This document shows positions 44,037 through 52,418 of a DNA stretch of 64,000 nucleotides, piece by piece; the stretch's first letter is position 1, and every line of letters begins with the position of its first letter. Both the position numbers and the translations under genes were made by a program. The notes beneath the pieces are model-generated. The model was given only the letters and a program-made list of their open reading frames with translations, made no database searches and was not told where the DNA came from. Source of the DNA: Rhizobium redzepovicii (GTDB lineage: Bacteria > Pseudomonadota > Alphaproteobacteria > Rhizobiales > Rhizobiaceae); contig NZ_JAILYH010000025.1 in NCBI RefSeq assembly GCF_019793435.1, forward strand, positions 1-64,000. Direction: 5' to 3'.

Positions 44037-44168
44037 TCACTCCTTACTGCAGAAACCGGCGTCGCCAGCGACCGGAAAGGCTCTCGTCGGGCGAAGCCAG
44101 GGGTTCTCAATTGAATATAAACACGCCCCACCCGACAACAGTGCTACCGCCGAAATCGCAAAACTCAT
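44037..44168 (-). CDS. Short exported or membrane ORF, 43 aa
   Basis: It begins MSFAISAVALLSGGACLYS, signal-like, with TAGGAAAG directly upstream. No family is recognised. Confidence 0.3.
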   Translation of the reverse strand: MSFAISAVALLSGGACLYSIENPWLRPTRAFPVAGDAGFCSKE

Positions 44169-44258
44169 CTTTCCTATCCACCTGATCCCGGCTAACCGCC
44201 GCACGTCGGGTTCCGACCGCTGGTGGATTGTCTCCGACCGTACCGTCACCTGCAGCAG

Positions 44259-44284
44259 GGAACCCCCCAATGGTGACCAGGGTT
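44259..44284 (+). promoter_or_regulatory. EcfG-type promoter for the 67-aa membrane protein
   Basis: GGAAC-N17-GGTT; the predicted start near 44291 leaves room for the GGAGG ribosome-binding site. Confidence 0.5.
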
Positions 44285-44308
44285 TGGCACAGAGACATGG
44301 AGGTTATC

Positions 44309-44512
44309 ATGGACGGATCGTATTGGGCGATGCTCCTCGGCACGCTGGCGCTCGCATCGTGGATGGCGGCCGGCCTGTTTGCCGTGATTGGAACCCGCCA
44401 GGAGATTAGGAGGGGCGGCGCGAGTCGCGGAAGCGAATTGATGTCGCTCGCGCTGGCCTGTGTTGGCGTCATCCTGGCGATCATCATGACCGCCGGAATG
44501 GTGCTTTCGTGA
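44309..44512 (+). CDS. Small two-helix membrane protein, 67 aa
   Basis: The product has two membrane helices (YWAMLLGTLALASWMAAGLF and SLALACVGVILAIIMTAGM) joined by a basic loop. GGAGG stands six bases before the ATG. No family is known to me. An EcfG-type promoter suggests stress induction. Confidence 0.65.
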   Translation: MDGSYWAMLLGTLALASWMAAGLFAVIGTRQEIRRGGASRGSELMSLALACVGVILAIIMTAGMVLS

Positions 44513-44699
44513 AAAATGCTGACCATGGGCGTGTGGATACCCGCATCGATCAAAAATACTTATGATTTGGACGCTTTCGAGCCGGATGCCATGCGGATTG
44601 CGATGAGCAGCGTGCGGCTTGTGGTTGGTACCCTTCCTCCTGACGATCGACGACGAGATGCGCCAATCGTTTCACTGCTTCGGGCTCCACGACCAAAGC

Positions 44700-44918
44700 C
44701 TACTGCCTTATTAGGGCTTTCAATTCATCACCGCAGATGATGATATACCGATGGTCTTCGGCCCGGATCAAAATCTCGATCGCCCGAAGTTCGTCCGCGT
44801 GCTCCCCTGCGTACTCAATAGCTTTTTGGAGAGAACAAAACGTCTTATTTGGCGTCCGCGCTAACCAGCTATGCACCGTGCTGGGCGCTGTTGCATACAT
44901 TGAAAGCTTGTCGGTCAT
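44700..44918 (-). CDS. Hypothetical protein, 72 aa
   Basis: A soluble alpha/beta protein (MTDKLSMYATAPSTVHSWL, AIEILIRAEDHRYIIICGD) of a type found in rhizobia; function unknown. The start at 44918 has only a weak signal, and the frame is open to 44966. Confidence 0.55.
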   Translation of the reverse strand: MTDKLSMYATAPSTVHSWLARTPNKTFCSLQKAIEYAGEHADELRAIEILIRAEDHRYIIICGDELKALIRQ

Positions 44919-45241
44919 AGTTGTGCCGTCTAGTCTTAAATCAACTCCACCGAGATCATACGCCAAATCACTTTCGATACGATCTGAAAAGCCGGAGCTG
45001 GTTACTGCTAGGTTGCCGGTCGGATGAGAGATCTAGCGCGGTCCGGTGTAGCGTATATGCGGGTGAAGTCGGATGGCGATCGTATAGCCATGGATCAAGG
45101 TGGGCTTGAAGTGCTCGCGCGCGAGGGCGCGGCAGAGCGAGCGCCCGGGTCGCGACGGCGATCCTGGAGGGCGAAGTGTGGTGCCAATGAGCAATGCCGA
45201 CGGGCCAGCCTTTAGGCGGGGGCACCTCGACCTTGCCAAAG

Positions 45242-45672
45242 CTAGCGAGGCCGACGTTTGACCGAACCTGACCCCGAGGCGGCGATATACCGGGACCAAT
45301 CGAGAAAGGTCCCCTTCGCTTGACCATTCGCGTAAACTTCAGCCGTCGCCGACCAAGGTCCAGTTCCTCCACGACGTGCAGCCTCAATTAGTGCCAGCCA
45401 CAAGGAATCTCGCTGCGCCATCTCGCGAAAGTGCTTCCGACAGTACCGGACTTCCAGGAGGAACGCCAACGACTTCCAGGTGTGCCAGCCTCCTCCCAGG
45501 CGTCGCGTCCGCCGGTCTCCTCGGCGACAGACAAAATATTGGCCATCCCTAGGATCATCAACCGTCTCGTCTCTCTCTTCGTGATCAGAAGTTTTGGCGC
45601 CTCGGGCGTTTCGCCGAAACATAATGCGCCATACTGCTGAGCGGACTTCTGATCGACGACAATCTCGCTCAT
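45242..45672 (-). pseudogene. NUDIX hydrolase, frameshifted
   Basis: From ATG 45672: SAQQYGALCFGETPEAPKLL, ITKRETRRLMIL, and a disrupted Nudix box in which DAWEEAG (the REXXEE part) is intact but the preceding Gly-rich stretch is shortened. Later blocks (FREMAQRDSLWLALIEAAR) lie in another frame. At least two lesions are present. Confidence 0.7.
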
Positions 45673-45787
45673 TGTGTCTGCTACCGGGCCCGAGAGGCGG
45701 CTGGATCGGCTAGACGCTTTCCGTGCGATATCGTACGGCAACGAAAAGGATGTCGGGAGCTTTCTTTTTCAATTCAGGAAAGAAAAG

Positions 45788-46321
45788 ATGACAACCTTGT
45801 CTATACAGCGCGCCGCGCCCAAAAATGGAACCTCTGCCGACCAAACAGTCGAATTGGAGATCGTTCAACTCACACCCAAGCTGCGCACCTTCGCCCGAAG
45901 GTTCCTGCGCAGTGACGACGACATCGATGATCTGGTGCAGGAAACCTTGCTGAAAGCGTTGGCTTCGCTTCACCGCTATGAGCCTGGCACCTCCTTAAAA
46001 TCCTGGCTGTTCACCATCCTCCGAAACACGTTCTGCACCAATTATCGCAGGCGGAAACGTGAGCCGGTCGGAATGAACGCGGCTATCGAACAGCTTTCGG
46101 TAGCGCCGTCCCAGGAGTGGGCGATCCGGGAACGCGAGCTGCAACAGGCGTTGACGCTTCTATCCGACGACTTGCGCCGAGCCCTGATCTTGGTCGCTGC
46201 GGGAACGAGTTACGAAGATGTTGCCCGGATGTGTGGATGCCAGTTAGGCACGGTGAAAAGCCGCGTCAGCCGTGCTCGTCAGTCGCTGGCCCTATTGCTA
46301 GGAAACCAGTTCAACGAATGA
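45788..46321 (+). CDS. ECF sigma factor, EcfG-like (first copy)
   Basis: The 177-aa protein has sigma region 2 (LRTFARRFLRSDDDIDDLV, QETLLKALASL, SWLFTILRNTFCTNYRR) and region 4 (VAAGTSYEDVARMCGC, LGTVKSRVSRARQSL). The RSDDDIDDLVQETLLKA spelling is close to EcfG/RpoE2-type general-stress sigma factors. The start at 45788 has AGGAAAG upstream; a longer frame to 45674 enters non-conserved sequence. It has no anti-sigma gene (nepR) next to it. No GGAAC promoter is visible directly upstream. Confidence 0.9.
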   Translation: MTTLSIQRAAPKNGTSADQTVELEIVQLTPKLRTFARRFLRSDDDIDDLVQETLLKALASLHRYEPGTSLKSWLFTILRNTFCTNYRRRKREPVGMNAAIEQLSVAPSQEWAIRERELQQALTLLSDDLRRALILVAAGTSYEDVARMCGCQLGTVKSRVSRARQSLALLLGNQFNE

Positions 46322-46685
46322 ACATGCTTTTGTCTGACCCCGCCTGCCAATGTGGTCTCATGGGCGACGACCCGGATGTTCGATGAAGCCGCCTTCCCGC
46401 GCCGATGGTCGCCAAGGGCTCACCATTCCGACATGGTAGGCGGATGGAGCGGCGGACGCGGATTCGGTGAAAATACCCCCGAGGAAACCTGGGCCATGCA
46501 TTTCGTCTCCCTATCCCGTTCAGGCCGCACCTGCTGCGCCTCAATGCGCGGACTGCCGCGCGTTGGTTCTAAACGCCGTTCAGAATAACCAAGACGAATT
46601 GGTGGTCGCCTTGCCCACGCATGGACCCCCATTGTCCGCCGCTACTGTACCCGATGGAGCGGTCCCGGCAGATCTCCTCTCAACC
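46322..46685. other. Intergenic region, nothing recognised
   Basis: Overlapping frames only; the end of the sigma factor gene and the end of the Crp-like gene converge here. No terminator hairpin stands out. Confidence 0.35.
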
Positions 46686-47444
46686 TCACGAGCCGGGCAA
46701 CAAGCAGAACGTTGCGGTTGTGGGATCTGCCAAAGTTGTCGATTTCCTCAAGGGTCCGAGCAGCCGCTCATATTCCTCCTCGGCCTTGCCGTACGCATCG
46801 GCTGCGAACTCTTCAAGGCCGGCGCGATCCCTGACAATGACCAGGCCCCGGACGGAGCGAATGAAATGGTTGCCCTCAAGCACATGCAAGGCCGTCGTGA
46901 CACTCGGCCGCCTTACCGCCAGCATCACGGCAATGAACTCGTGTGTCAGGGCGAGCTTGTCGCCGTCAATTCGGTCGTGGCACATCAAAATCCAACGCGC
47001 CAGTCTTTCGTCGACCTCATGGACCGCGTTGGAAAGCGCGGTAAATCCTGCTTGCGTTGCAAGTACGTGCGCACTCTTGTTGAGCAGGCTGGCGAAGACC
47101 GGCTGCGTTTTCATCAGGTTCAGCAACTTTCCTTGTGACAGCCGATATGCAAAGCCCGGCACCTGAACCGCGACGTCATTGATGCTGAGGCCCGCACCGA
47201 CCGCCGCCGCGGTGGGGCCAAATCCGTCGCGGCCGAACAATCCGCACTCCACACGATTCGCCTCGGGCGAAATATTGATGACCGAACCCACTCCTGAGCA
47301 CGGAAAGTAGGCATGTTCGATTGGCGCATCAGCCTGGACGATAATAAAACCACGAGGAGTTTCGCAGGGTTCAAGATGAGAGGCGACAGCGGCATACTCC
47401 TCAGGCGGCAAAAGGGCCAGCAGACGGTTTTCCTTAGGTTGCAT
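46686..47444 (-). CDS. Crp/Fnr-family transcriptional regulator
   Basis: The 252-aa protein has a cyclic-nucleotide-binding-fold sensor (about 15-130) without the N-terminal Fnr cysteines and a C-terminal winged helix-turn-helix (EFIAVMLAVRRPSVTTALH). It is therefore likely not an oxygen-sensing [4Fe-4S] protein; the ligand is unknown. The start at 47444 fits the predicted 54-nt leader from an EcfG-type promoter. Confidence 0.9.
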   Translation of the reverse strand: MQPKENRLLALLPPEEYAAVASHLEPCETPRGFIIVQADAPIEHAYFPCSGVGSVINISPEANRVECGLFGRDGFGPTAAAVGAGLSINDVAVQVPGFAYRLSQGKLLNLMKTQPVFASLLNKSAHVLATQAGFTALSNAVHEVDERLARWILMCHDRIDGDKLALTHEFIAVMLAVRRPSVTTALHVLEGNHFIRSVRGLVIVRDRAGLEEFAADAYGKAEEEYERLLGPLRKSTTLADPTTATFCLLPGS

Positions 47445-47504
47445 CCCGATTTCTGGCAATCTGCACCCTCCACCGCTGGCCACCTAGCGCGGCTCGCCAT
47501 GCGC

Positions 47505-47530
47505 AACTCGTACCTCCCCCTCTTGGTTCC
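47505..47530 (-). promoter_or_regulatory. EcfG-type promoter for the Crp-like gene
   Basis: Minus strand GGAAC (47530-47526), 17-nt spacer, AGTT (47508-47505). Confidence 0.6.
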
Positions 47531-47599
47531 CGCGTCAGGCCGCTGTGCCATACTTGCCGAACTGCAGCGACCGCCTTTGGGTTACCGTGATATGGCGCT

Positions 47600-47884
47600 C
47601 GCCAGATGGTGCGGCTTGTACTCTCCCTCGCTCAGGTTGGTTGCCCGCAGCACAGCATGTCGCCTCCGACCACCGCCGACACATGAAGTCCATCGCCTGC
47701 TGGCGCGTAAAACCCGGTGCGCGAATCTTACAGCGATAGGCGAATTCGTGCCGTCTGCAACGAGATAGACGCCGAATTCGCGTTTCGGGGCTTCCACCGC
47801 CGCATAGGTCTCTCCGGCTGGGACGTGAAAGCCTTCGGTATAGAGTTTGAAGTGATGGATCAGCGCTTCCATGGACCGCTTCAT
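47600..47884 (-). pseudogene. nuoD: NADH-quinone oxidoreductase subunit D (nuoD), C-terminal fragment
   Basis: MKRSMEALIHHFKLYTEG, HVPAGETYAAVEAPKREFG and VYLVADGTN are in one frame and YRCKIRAPGFTRQQAMDFM in the next. These are the last 75 or so residues of NuoD. The rest of the nuo operon is absent, so this is a translocated scrap, not a functional complex I gene. Confidence 0.8.
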
Positions 47885-47932
47885 CTTGGAAAAACTGCGA
47901 GCAGACGAGCCAGCCCCACGAAAGCGGACAAA

Positions 47933-48304
47933 TCAGTGATAAGAGGGGGAGACCGGCCCGAACAACGATGCGACAATGTCGGTCAGGTCGGAAGCAGCTC
48001 CGCTAAGGACAAAGCCGCCAGGCAGCGCTTGCGACCGCTGATCGCGGGCAAAGATGAAAGGAATTTCCCGTGTCTCCAGCCAGGCGTTCATCCAAAGCAT
48101 GGCCTCGTCGGGGATTGCAATGTCGATGACAACGGCATCGAATATCTGCTCCTCCTTCAAGCGCTCCATCGCGTTAGAAACCATGATTGGCCCGACCACT
48201 GCTGCGTTAAGCGCAGCAAGCGCTTCTCTCGCGTCGTTGGAGAGGAAGTCAGCCTCGCCGATGATTAGGATCGTCTTGCCGGCGATCTGGCTGAGCAAAT
48301 TCAT
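47933..48304 (-). CDS. Degenerate single-domain response regulator
   Basis: The 123-aa receiver fold keeps the phospho-acceptor strand FDAVVIDIAIPD, but its acidic pocket is altered (ILIIGEADFL instead of the usual DD/ED pair) and the C-terminal Lys is not evident. It may bind a partner without normal phosphorylation. The start at 48304 has no strong ribosome-binding site. Confidence 0.7.
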   Translation of the reverse strand: MNLLSQIAGKTILIIGEADFLSNDAREALAALNAAVVGPIMVSNAMERLKEEQIFDAVVIDIAIPDEAMLWMNAWLETREIPFIFARDQRSQALPGGFVLSGAASDLTDIVASLFGPVSPSYH

Positions 48305-48494
48305 GACGGACGTCTAATTTATCCGGTTTGATGGTGCCGATGCTTTAGCGATTCAGGCGGGCGGTCGGCCTACGCAGTGGGTACCATGTTCAAGCACCCT
48401 ACGCGAGTGCATTTTCCCGTCGACACCGATCAGGTTAGTTCGCCCTTCCACTGATCGCCGTCTTTCTCTCGTCCGTACGCTTTCCGACCAGTGG

Positions 48495-48770
48495 TTGATA
48501 CCGGAAAAACGCGGATTAGGATCGGCTAATATAAGGGAGGAATGCACGATCCAGCATACCGAAAACACCGAACCGGCGCTCCTGCCGGATGACCTGGCGA
48601 CGTTGACCGCTGTCTTGGAGAGATGGTGCGTTGAAAAATCGTGCGAGATCGCCAGCCCGGTGGCAGAGCACGTTGCCAGGGAGCTGGTCTCGTGGTTCGA
48701 TGCGGCATCCGCGACAAGCAAAGCCTCGCCGGTCTTAGGCGGCATGCACATCTGGATATGGAAAACCTGA
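48495..48770 (+). CDS. Hypothetical protein, up to 91 aa
   Basis: The core (LLPDDLATLTAVLERWCVE, VAEHVARELVSWFDA) resembles small helical rhizobial proteins. A GGGAGG site precedes an ATG near 48540 that is in the wrong frame, so either the true start is further upstream (48495) or a one-base indel separates start and body. Confidence 0.5.
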   Translation: MIPEKRGLGSANIREECTIQHTENTEPALLPDDLATLTAVLERWCVEKSCEIASPVAEHVARELVSWFDAASATSKASPVLGGMHIWIWKT

Positions 48771-48995
48771 AGATCTCGACGGAGGCGCCTTCCGCCAATT
48801 CGGGGCGGCTCTCAAGATCAGCCAGTTGGCGCGCGGGGAAGGATAGAAGCGTCAGGATCGGTTCGACGGCGCCGCCCGAACTTCCCAGACATCAACCTGT
48901 CGAGAGAGCGATCCGGCATCCGGAAAGCCTGCAAATCACACCGATGGCGCGTCAACGCTCAGCATCAGTGCCCGCTGGATACGCTCTGCCAGGCC

Positions 48996-49256
48996 TCACT
49001 TTCCCGGCAGATCCTTTTCCGTTGTGGCAGCCGCCGGAAGTCTGTTCTGCGATCCCTCCCTATCGGAACCGCGAAGAGGGGCCGTTGGCGCGCTGGCGAC
49101 ATAGAGGCCAAGTCCCAGTGCGCCGAGGGCCACAACGACGGCACCAGCGAGCGCCACGACCGACCGTCGACCATCCTGCTTGATCATTCCAAAAGCGAGC
49201 GCAACCCCAAGAAGTGCTGCTCCTCCCCCCACTACAAAAAACCAAAGATAATTCAT
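48996..49256 (-). CDS. Two-helix membrane protein, 86 aa
   Basis: Helices YLWFFVVGGGAALLGVALAF and SVVALAGAVVVALGALGLGL are separated by a basic loop, with a polar tail. GGGAG precedes the ATG. An EcfG-type promoter lies 25 bases upstream. It is an inner-membrane protein of unknown function, divergent from the second ECF sigma gene. Confidence 0.7.
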   Translation of the reverse strand: MNYLWFFVVGGGAALLGVALAFGMIKQDGRRSVVALAGAVVVALGALGLGLYVASAPTAPLRGSDREGSQNRLPAAATTEKDLPGK

Positions 49257-49280
49257 TGTGGTGCTCCCAGTGTAGCACCG

Positions 49281-49305
49281 AACTTTGAATGACCGGCAAG
49301 GTTCC
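49281..49305 (-). promoter_or_regulatory. EcfG-type promoter for the 86-aa membrane protein
   Basis: Minus strand GGAAC (49305-49301), 16-nt spacer, AGTT (49284-49281). Confidence 0.6.
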
Positions 49306-49471
49306 CAGCGTCCAACCTCCTAAAGCGGTGATTAACATTCTGACGATGTCGCGCGCCGACGGTATCGCATTTTGGGTTACTTCGGACCGGGCTGAACGGT
49401 GGATTCATTTCATCGTCAAACCAGAGAGTGTAGCGGCGCGACTGCAGATCCACAGAATAATACTACCGAGT

Positions 49472-49496
49472 GGAACGTAACAGCCCAGGCGAAGTT
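49472..49496 (+). promoter_or_regulatory. EcfG-type promoter for the second ECF sigma gene
   Basis: GGAAC-N16-AGTT, 23 bases before the start codon; consistent with autoregulation by an EcfG-type factor. Confidence 0.65.
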
Positions 49497-49518
49497 CAGT
49501 CAGCAGAGGAGAACCCCA

Positions 49519-50016
49519 ATGCTCACCAATGATGGTCCAGGTTTTACGGACGTGGAACTACTTGATAATCTGCCCGCTCTGAGAACTTTCGCCAGACGCT
49601 TCCACAATTCGGCGAGCGATATTGATGATCTTGTTCAGGAAACGCTCGCCAAAGCTATCGCCCATTCCGGCGATTTCAGGCGTGGCACCCGGCTGCGCTC
49701 GTGGCTGTTCACCATCATGCGTAATACCTTCTGCAGCAAATTTAAAATATCGAAACGAGAACAGGTCGGTGCGATCGAAGATTCCGCCGGTTGGGCTTCG
49801 CGGCCGCCGTCGCAAGTCTGGGAGGTGCGCGGGCACGAGCTGGAGGTCGCATTGTCTGCCTTGCCGGACAATTACCGAACCGTCGTCGACTTGGTGTTCA
49901 TTCAAGGTGTGAGTTACGAAGCCGCTGCGGACCGATGCGGCGTTCCAATCGGAACAATCAAGAGCCGGGTCAACCGAGCCCGTCATCATCTGACGAAGGT
50001 CCTCGACGGCGAGTGA
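49519..50016 (+). CDS. ECF sigma factor, EcfG-like (second copy)
   Basis: The 165-aa sigma factor has region 2 (LRTFARRFHNSASDIDDLV, QETLAKAIAHS, SWLFTIMRNTFCSKF) and region 4 (LVFIQGVSYEAAADRCGVP, GTIKSRVNRARHHL). It is a paralogue of the factor at 45788. GAGGAG precedes the ATG at 49519, and its own EcfG-type promoter lies upstream. A receiver gene converges on its 3' end with two bases between stops. No NepR or PhyR is visible. Confidence 0.92.
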   Translation: MLTNDGPGFTDVELLDNLPALRTFARRFHNSASDIDDLVQETLAKAIAHSGDFRRGTRLRSWLFTIMRNTFCSKFKISKREQVGAIEDSAGWASRPPSQVWEVRGHELEVALSALPDNYRTVVDLVFIQGVSYEAAADRCGVPIGTIKSRVNRARHHLTKVLDGE

Positions 50017-50017
50017 G

Positions 50018-50431
50018 CTAGTGGGACCCGGTGATCCTCTGACTGAACAAAGCTTCCGCTATCTTTTCCAGTTCGGTTGGCTTCTCGCACAATATGAAGC
50101 CTGCGAACTTTGCGGGGATGACGGAGCGGTCGAAGGCTGTGGCGAATACAAATGGGATATCCCGGCGCTCAAGCTCCTCGGCGACCGGAAATACGAACTC
50201 GCCGTCGAGGTGGACATCGAGAATTGCCACGTCGATTTCCTCATTGTCGACAAGATCCAGGGCTGCGGTCACACCGGCAGCCGGCCCGATAACAGTTGCA
50301 CCGGCTTTCTCAAGCTTCCGCCGCGCCTCGTCTGCCAGGAAATATTCGTCTTCGACGATCAGTATGCGCTTTCCTGCGAAGAACTCGATGGCTGAATTTT
50401 GCAAAACCTCGCTCCCCTTGACGGCCGGCAT
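50018..50431 (-). CDS. Single-domain response regulator
   Basis: The 137-aa receiver has the acidic pair in ILIVEDEYFLAD, the phospho-acceptor in VAILDVHLDGE, a FVFATAFDR block like FAT-GUY-type alphaproteobacterial receivers, and the Lys in CEKPTE. Such receivers can tune the general stress kinase network. The start at 50431 is preferred because the EcfG-type -10 box (50492-50495) rules out the ATG at 50509. Confidence 0.9.
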   Translation of the reverse strand: MPAVKGSEVLQNSAIEFFAGKRILIVEDEYFLADEARRKLEKAGATVIGPAAGVTAALDLVDNEEIDVAILDVHLDGEFVFPVAEELERRDIPFVFATAFDRSVIPAKFAGFILCEKPTELEKIAEALFSQRITGSH

Positions 50432-50491
50432 GTAGAATATGTCCGCAGCAAAGGGAACATCGTGCGGCTCTTGATCCGATTGGAACCAACC

Positions 50492-50516
50492 AACATGCCG
50501 AAGCGGCAAATGTTCC
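50492..50516 (-). promoter_or_regulatory. EcfG-type promoter for the receiver gene
   Basis: Minus strand GGAAC (50516-50512), 16-nt spacer, TGTT (50495-50492); leader of about 54 nt. Confidence 0.6.
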
Positions 50517-50801
50517 CGGCGCCTTAAAGAGTGCTCGACGTGGAAAGAGCCGACAGGTTGGCTTCGAAAAAACAGCGTAAAGATGATAAATGAACCAGAA
50601 TGGCGATGGCACTCGGCACGCTGTCACCACGTCTAATTTGGAGTGGGTGTTGCTGCGTTGATCCTCTGCATCAATGACGGATCCCAGACAAAGAGATTGG
50701 TTCCCCAAGCCGGGTCTGCTGCCACCGATAGTCTGCATTCAGCTTGGCAATGGTGTTTATGACAACGTCAGAACGGTGATGAAAAACCCGGCTGGTGGAT
50801 C
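50517..50801. other. Intergenic region, nothing recognised
   Basis: About 285 bases between the receiver promoter and the DUF4142 stop; no gene or terminator is evident. Confidence 0.35.
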
Positions 50802-51311
50802 CTACCCCCGCTGATATTTCGACGTCAGCCCGCGGATCCGCGTCAAATGCATTCGCAAGTCCGGCAGGATCTTTGCAGCCGTCCGCTTGAGTTGCCCGTC
50901 CGGTCCCTGCTTTGAATAGCTCTCGAACAGGGTCACGGCTTCTTCATGCGCTGTTACCTGAGTGGAAAGATAGGCCTGATCAAGATTGGCGGCGTCGCTT
51001 TGCCGAAGGGCGGTCAGCTTCGCAGTATACTCTGCGTCGAGAGCGGCGGGCAGTTCGATGCCGTCCTGTTGCGCGGCATCGCTGAGAGCAGGTCCGGCCT
51101 TGCCGTGATCCTTGATCATGTCTTGCGCGAATTGTTTGGCGTCGTCAGCCTTTCCGCTCGCAATCTCGATCTTCGCGGCCTCCATCTCGAACAAGTTCGA
51201 CATGGCGGCCTTCGACACGAAGTCGGTGGCTTGCTGCTTAGACGCGTCGTCTGCCGCCGTGGTGGAAAATGCGGTCAAGCAGATGAGAAGGGAGGCGAGA
51301 GCGGTTTTCAT
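50802..51311 (-). CDS. DUF4142 exported protein
   Basis: The 169-aa protein starts with a signal peptide (MKTALASLLICLTAFSTTA). It contains the DUF4142 ferritin-like helical bundle (DFVSKAAMSNLFEMEAAKI, AQDMIKDHGKAGPAL, YLSTQVTAHEEAVTLFESY). It is predicted to be periplasmic; the family is linked to stress and membrane survival but has no known reaction. GGAG and an EcfG-type promoter lie upstream; a much longer frame to 51908 is not supported. Confidence 0.9.
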   Translation of the reverse strand: MKTALASLLICLTAFSTTAADDASKQQATDFVSKAAMSNLFEMEAAKIEIASGKADDAKQFAQDMIKDHGKAGPALSDAAQQDGIELPAALDAEYTAKLTALRQSDAANLDQAYLSTQVTAHEEAVTLFESYSKQGPDGQLKRTAAKILPDLRMHLTRIRGLTSKYQRG

Positions 51312-51342
51312 CGAGGTCTCCATCAGAGGAATTGCCGTCTCC

Positions 51343-51367
51343 AACCTCAGCGCGCGGCAAATGTTCC
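51343..51367 (-). promoter_or_regulatory. EcfG-type promoter for DUF4142
   Basis: Minus strand GGAAC (51367-51363), 16-nt spacer, GGTT (51346-51343). Confidence 0.65.
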
Positions 51368-51470
51368 GGAGGTTTTTGCCAAGCCGCATCGGAGCTACCC
51401 ACGGCGAAAAGTTTTTGAACTTCCGCATCGGGCCGCGGTTTGGTGCGGTCCACCCTAAGGAGTTTTTACG

Positions 51471-51671
51471 ATGACAATTTCGAACCACCGGTCGCAGCGC
51501 CAGCAGCCTGAGCGGGTGACCGAGAGCGCGACAGACGCGAGACAGGGCCGATATGGCAAACCTGTCCTTGCGGTGCTCCTCAGTGCGCTCGTGCTGGCGA
51601 TGATGGCCTGGGGCGCGGCCGAGATCTGGGGAGAAAGCATCGACATCGATCGACACCCAAGGCATCGATAG
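51471..51671 (+). CDS. Small membrane protein, 66 aa
   Basis: A basic N terminus is followed by one hydrophobic helix (KPVLAVLLSALVLAMMAWGA) and a short acidic tail. AAGGAG precedes the ATG by nine bases. It is divergent from DUF4142. No family is recognised. Confidence 0.6.
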   Translation: MTISNHRSQRQQPERVTESATDARQGRYGKPVLAVLLSALVLAMMAWGAAEIWGESIDIDRHPRHR

Positions 51672-51713
51672 CTGCCGAGGCGAGCGGCGGGATTTGCTGC
51701 AAGGAGGAATGAC

Positions 51714-51974
51714 ATGGACAAGGCGATCGAGGTGGATTTCAAGGTGACATAGCACACACCGGTTTTTGTGAGGATCGGCAACGGCTTCCGGGAACGGGTG
51801 GATGGGCCGGATGCCGCGCTCCAGGCGTTTGCCCATCGCTGGCCCGAGTGCCGAAGCGAAGCCTATGGTGAGGCAAAGCTTCGCTGTCTTGAGGCGCTCG
51901 TCCGGCATGGAAGTGCAGAGACTGCACGAACCCGCTTTATCGAGGCCGCCATCGCAGCAGGAGTCTTTGCGTGA
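51714..51974 (+). pseudogene. DUF982 gene with amber nonsense codon
   Basis: From ATG 51714 behind AAGGAGG, codon 13 is TAG where DUF982 proteins usually have Trp (TGG). The frame then continues intact (HTPVFVRIGNGFRERVDGP, ALQAFAHRWPECRSEAYG, RFIEAAIAAGVFA). A single G-to-A change explains the loss. Confidence 0.8.
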
Positions 51975-52040
51975 GCGGGGTCAGTTGCATTGCGGCGCGA
52001 TGTTTAAATAATCGGCCGCCGGTTCGTCCCGTAAAAGCGG

Positions 52041-52412
52041 TCAGGTCTGAAAAGCCTTCAACGCCTCGACAAGCCGTTTCAGGTCCGTCGGCTTTCCAAT
52101 GTTGGCGACACCGGCAAGCACGGGCTGCAAGCTCGGTCGCATGGGCTGCGCCTGCGAGGACGAACGGCACGCTCAACGCTTTCAACTGGAGAGCGACGGG
52201 AGTGACCTTTTCGCCGACGAGATTAAAGTCCAGGACCGCTGCAAGGGGGCGCTCCTCGCTGACCAAGAGCATGATCGACCGATGCAGCCGGCCCCAACAC
52301 CCCGGAACCCTCCGTCGATCAAGGCCGCCACGAGTTCCATTGCAATCAGCACCTCGTCTTCTACCACCAAAACGCATCTGCCTTCACCATCGATTTCCGA
52401 AGGGTCGTCCAT
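52041..52412 (-). pseudogene. Single-domain response regulator, frameshifted
   Basis: N-terminal CVLVVEDEVLIAMELVAAL, central AAVLDFNLVGEKVTPVALQ with phospho-acceptor Asp, and C-terminal IGKPTDLKRLVEALKAFQT are in three frames. It ends at 52041 and begins 6 bases after the HWE kinase gene stop on the same strand, so it was probably its cognate partner. Confidence 0.8.
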
Positions 52413-52418
52413 TTGTCC

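Noticed and set aside
51312..51908. N-terminal extension of the DUF4142 gene
   Set aside because: The extension passes through the promoter and a divergent gene; the signal peptide sets the start at 51311.
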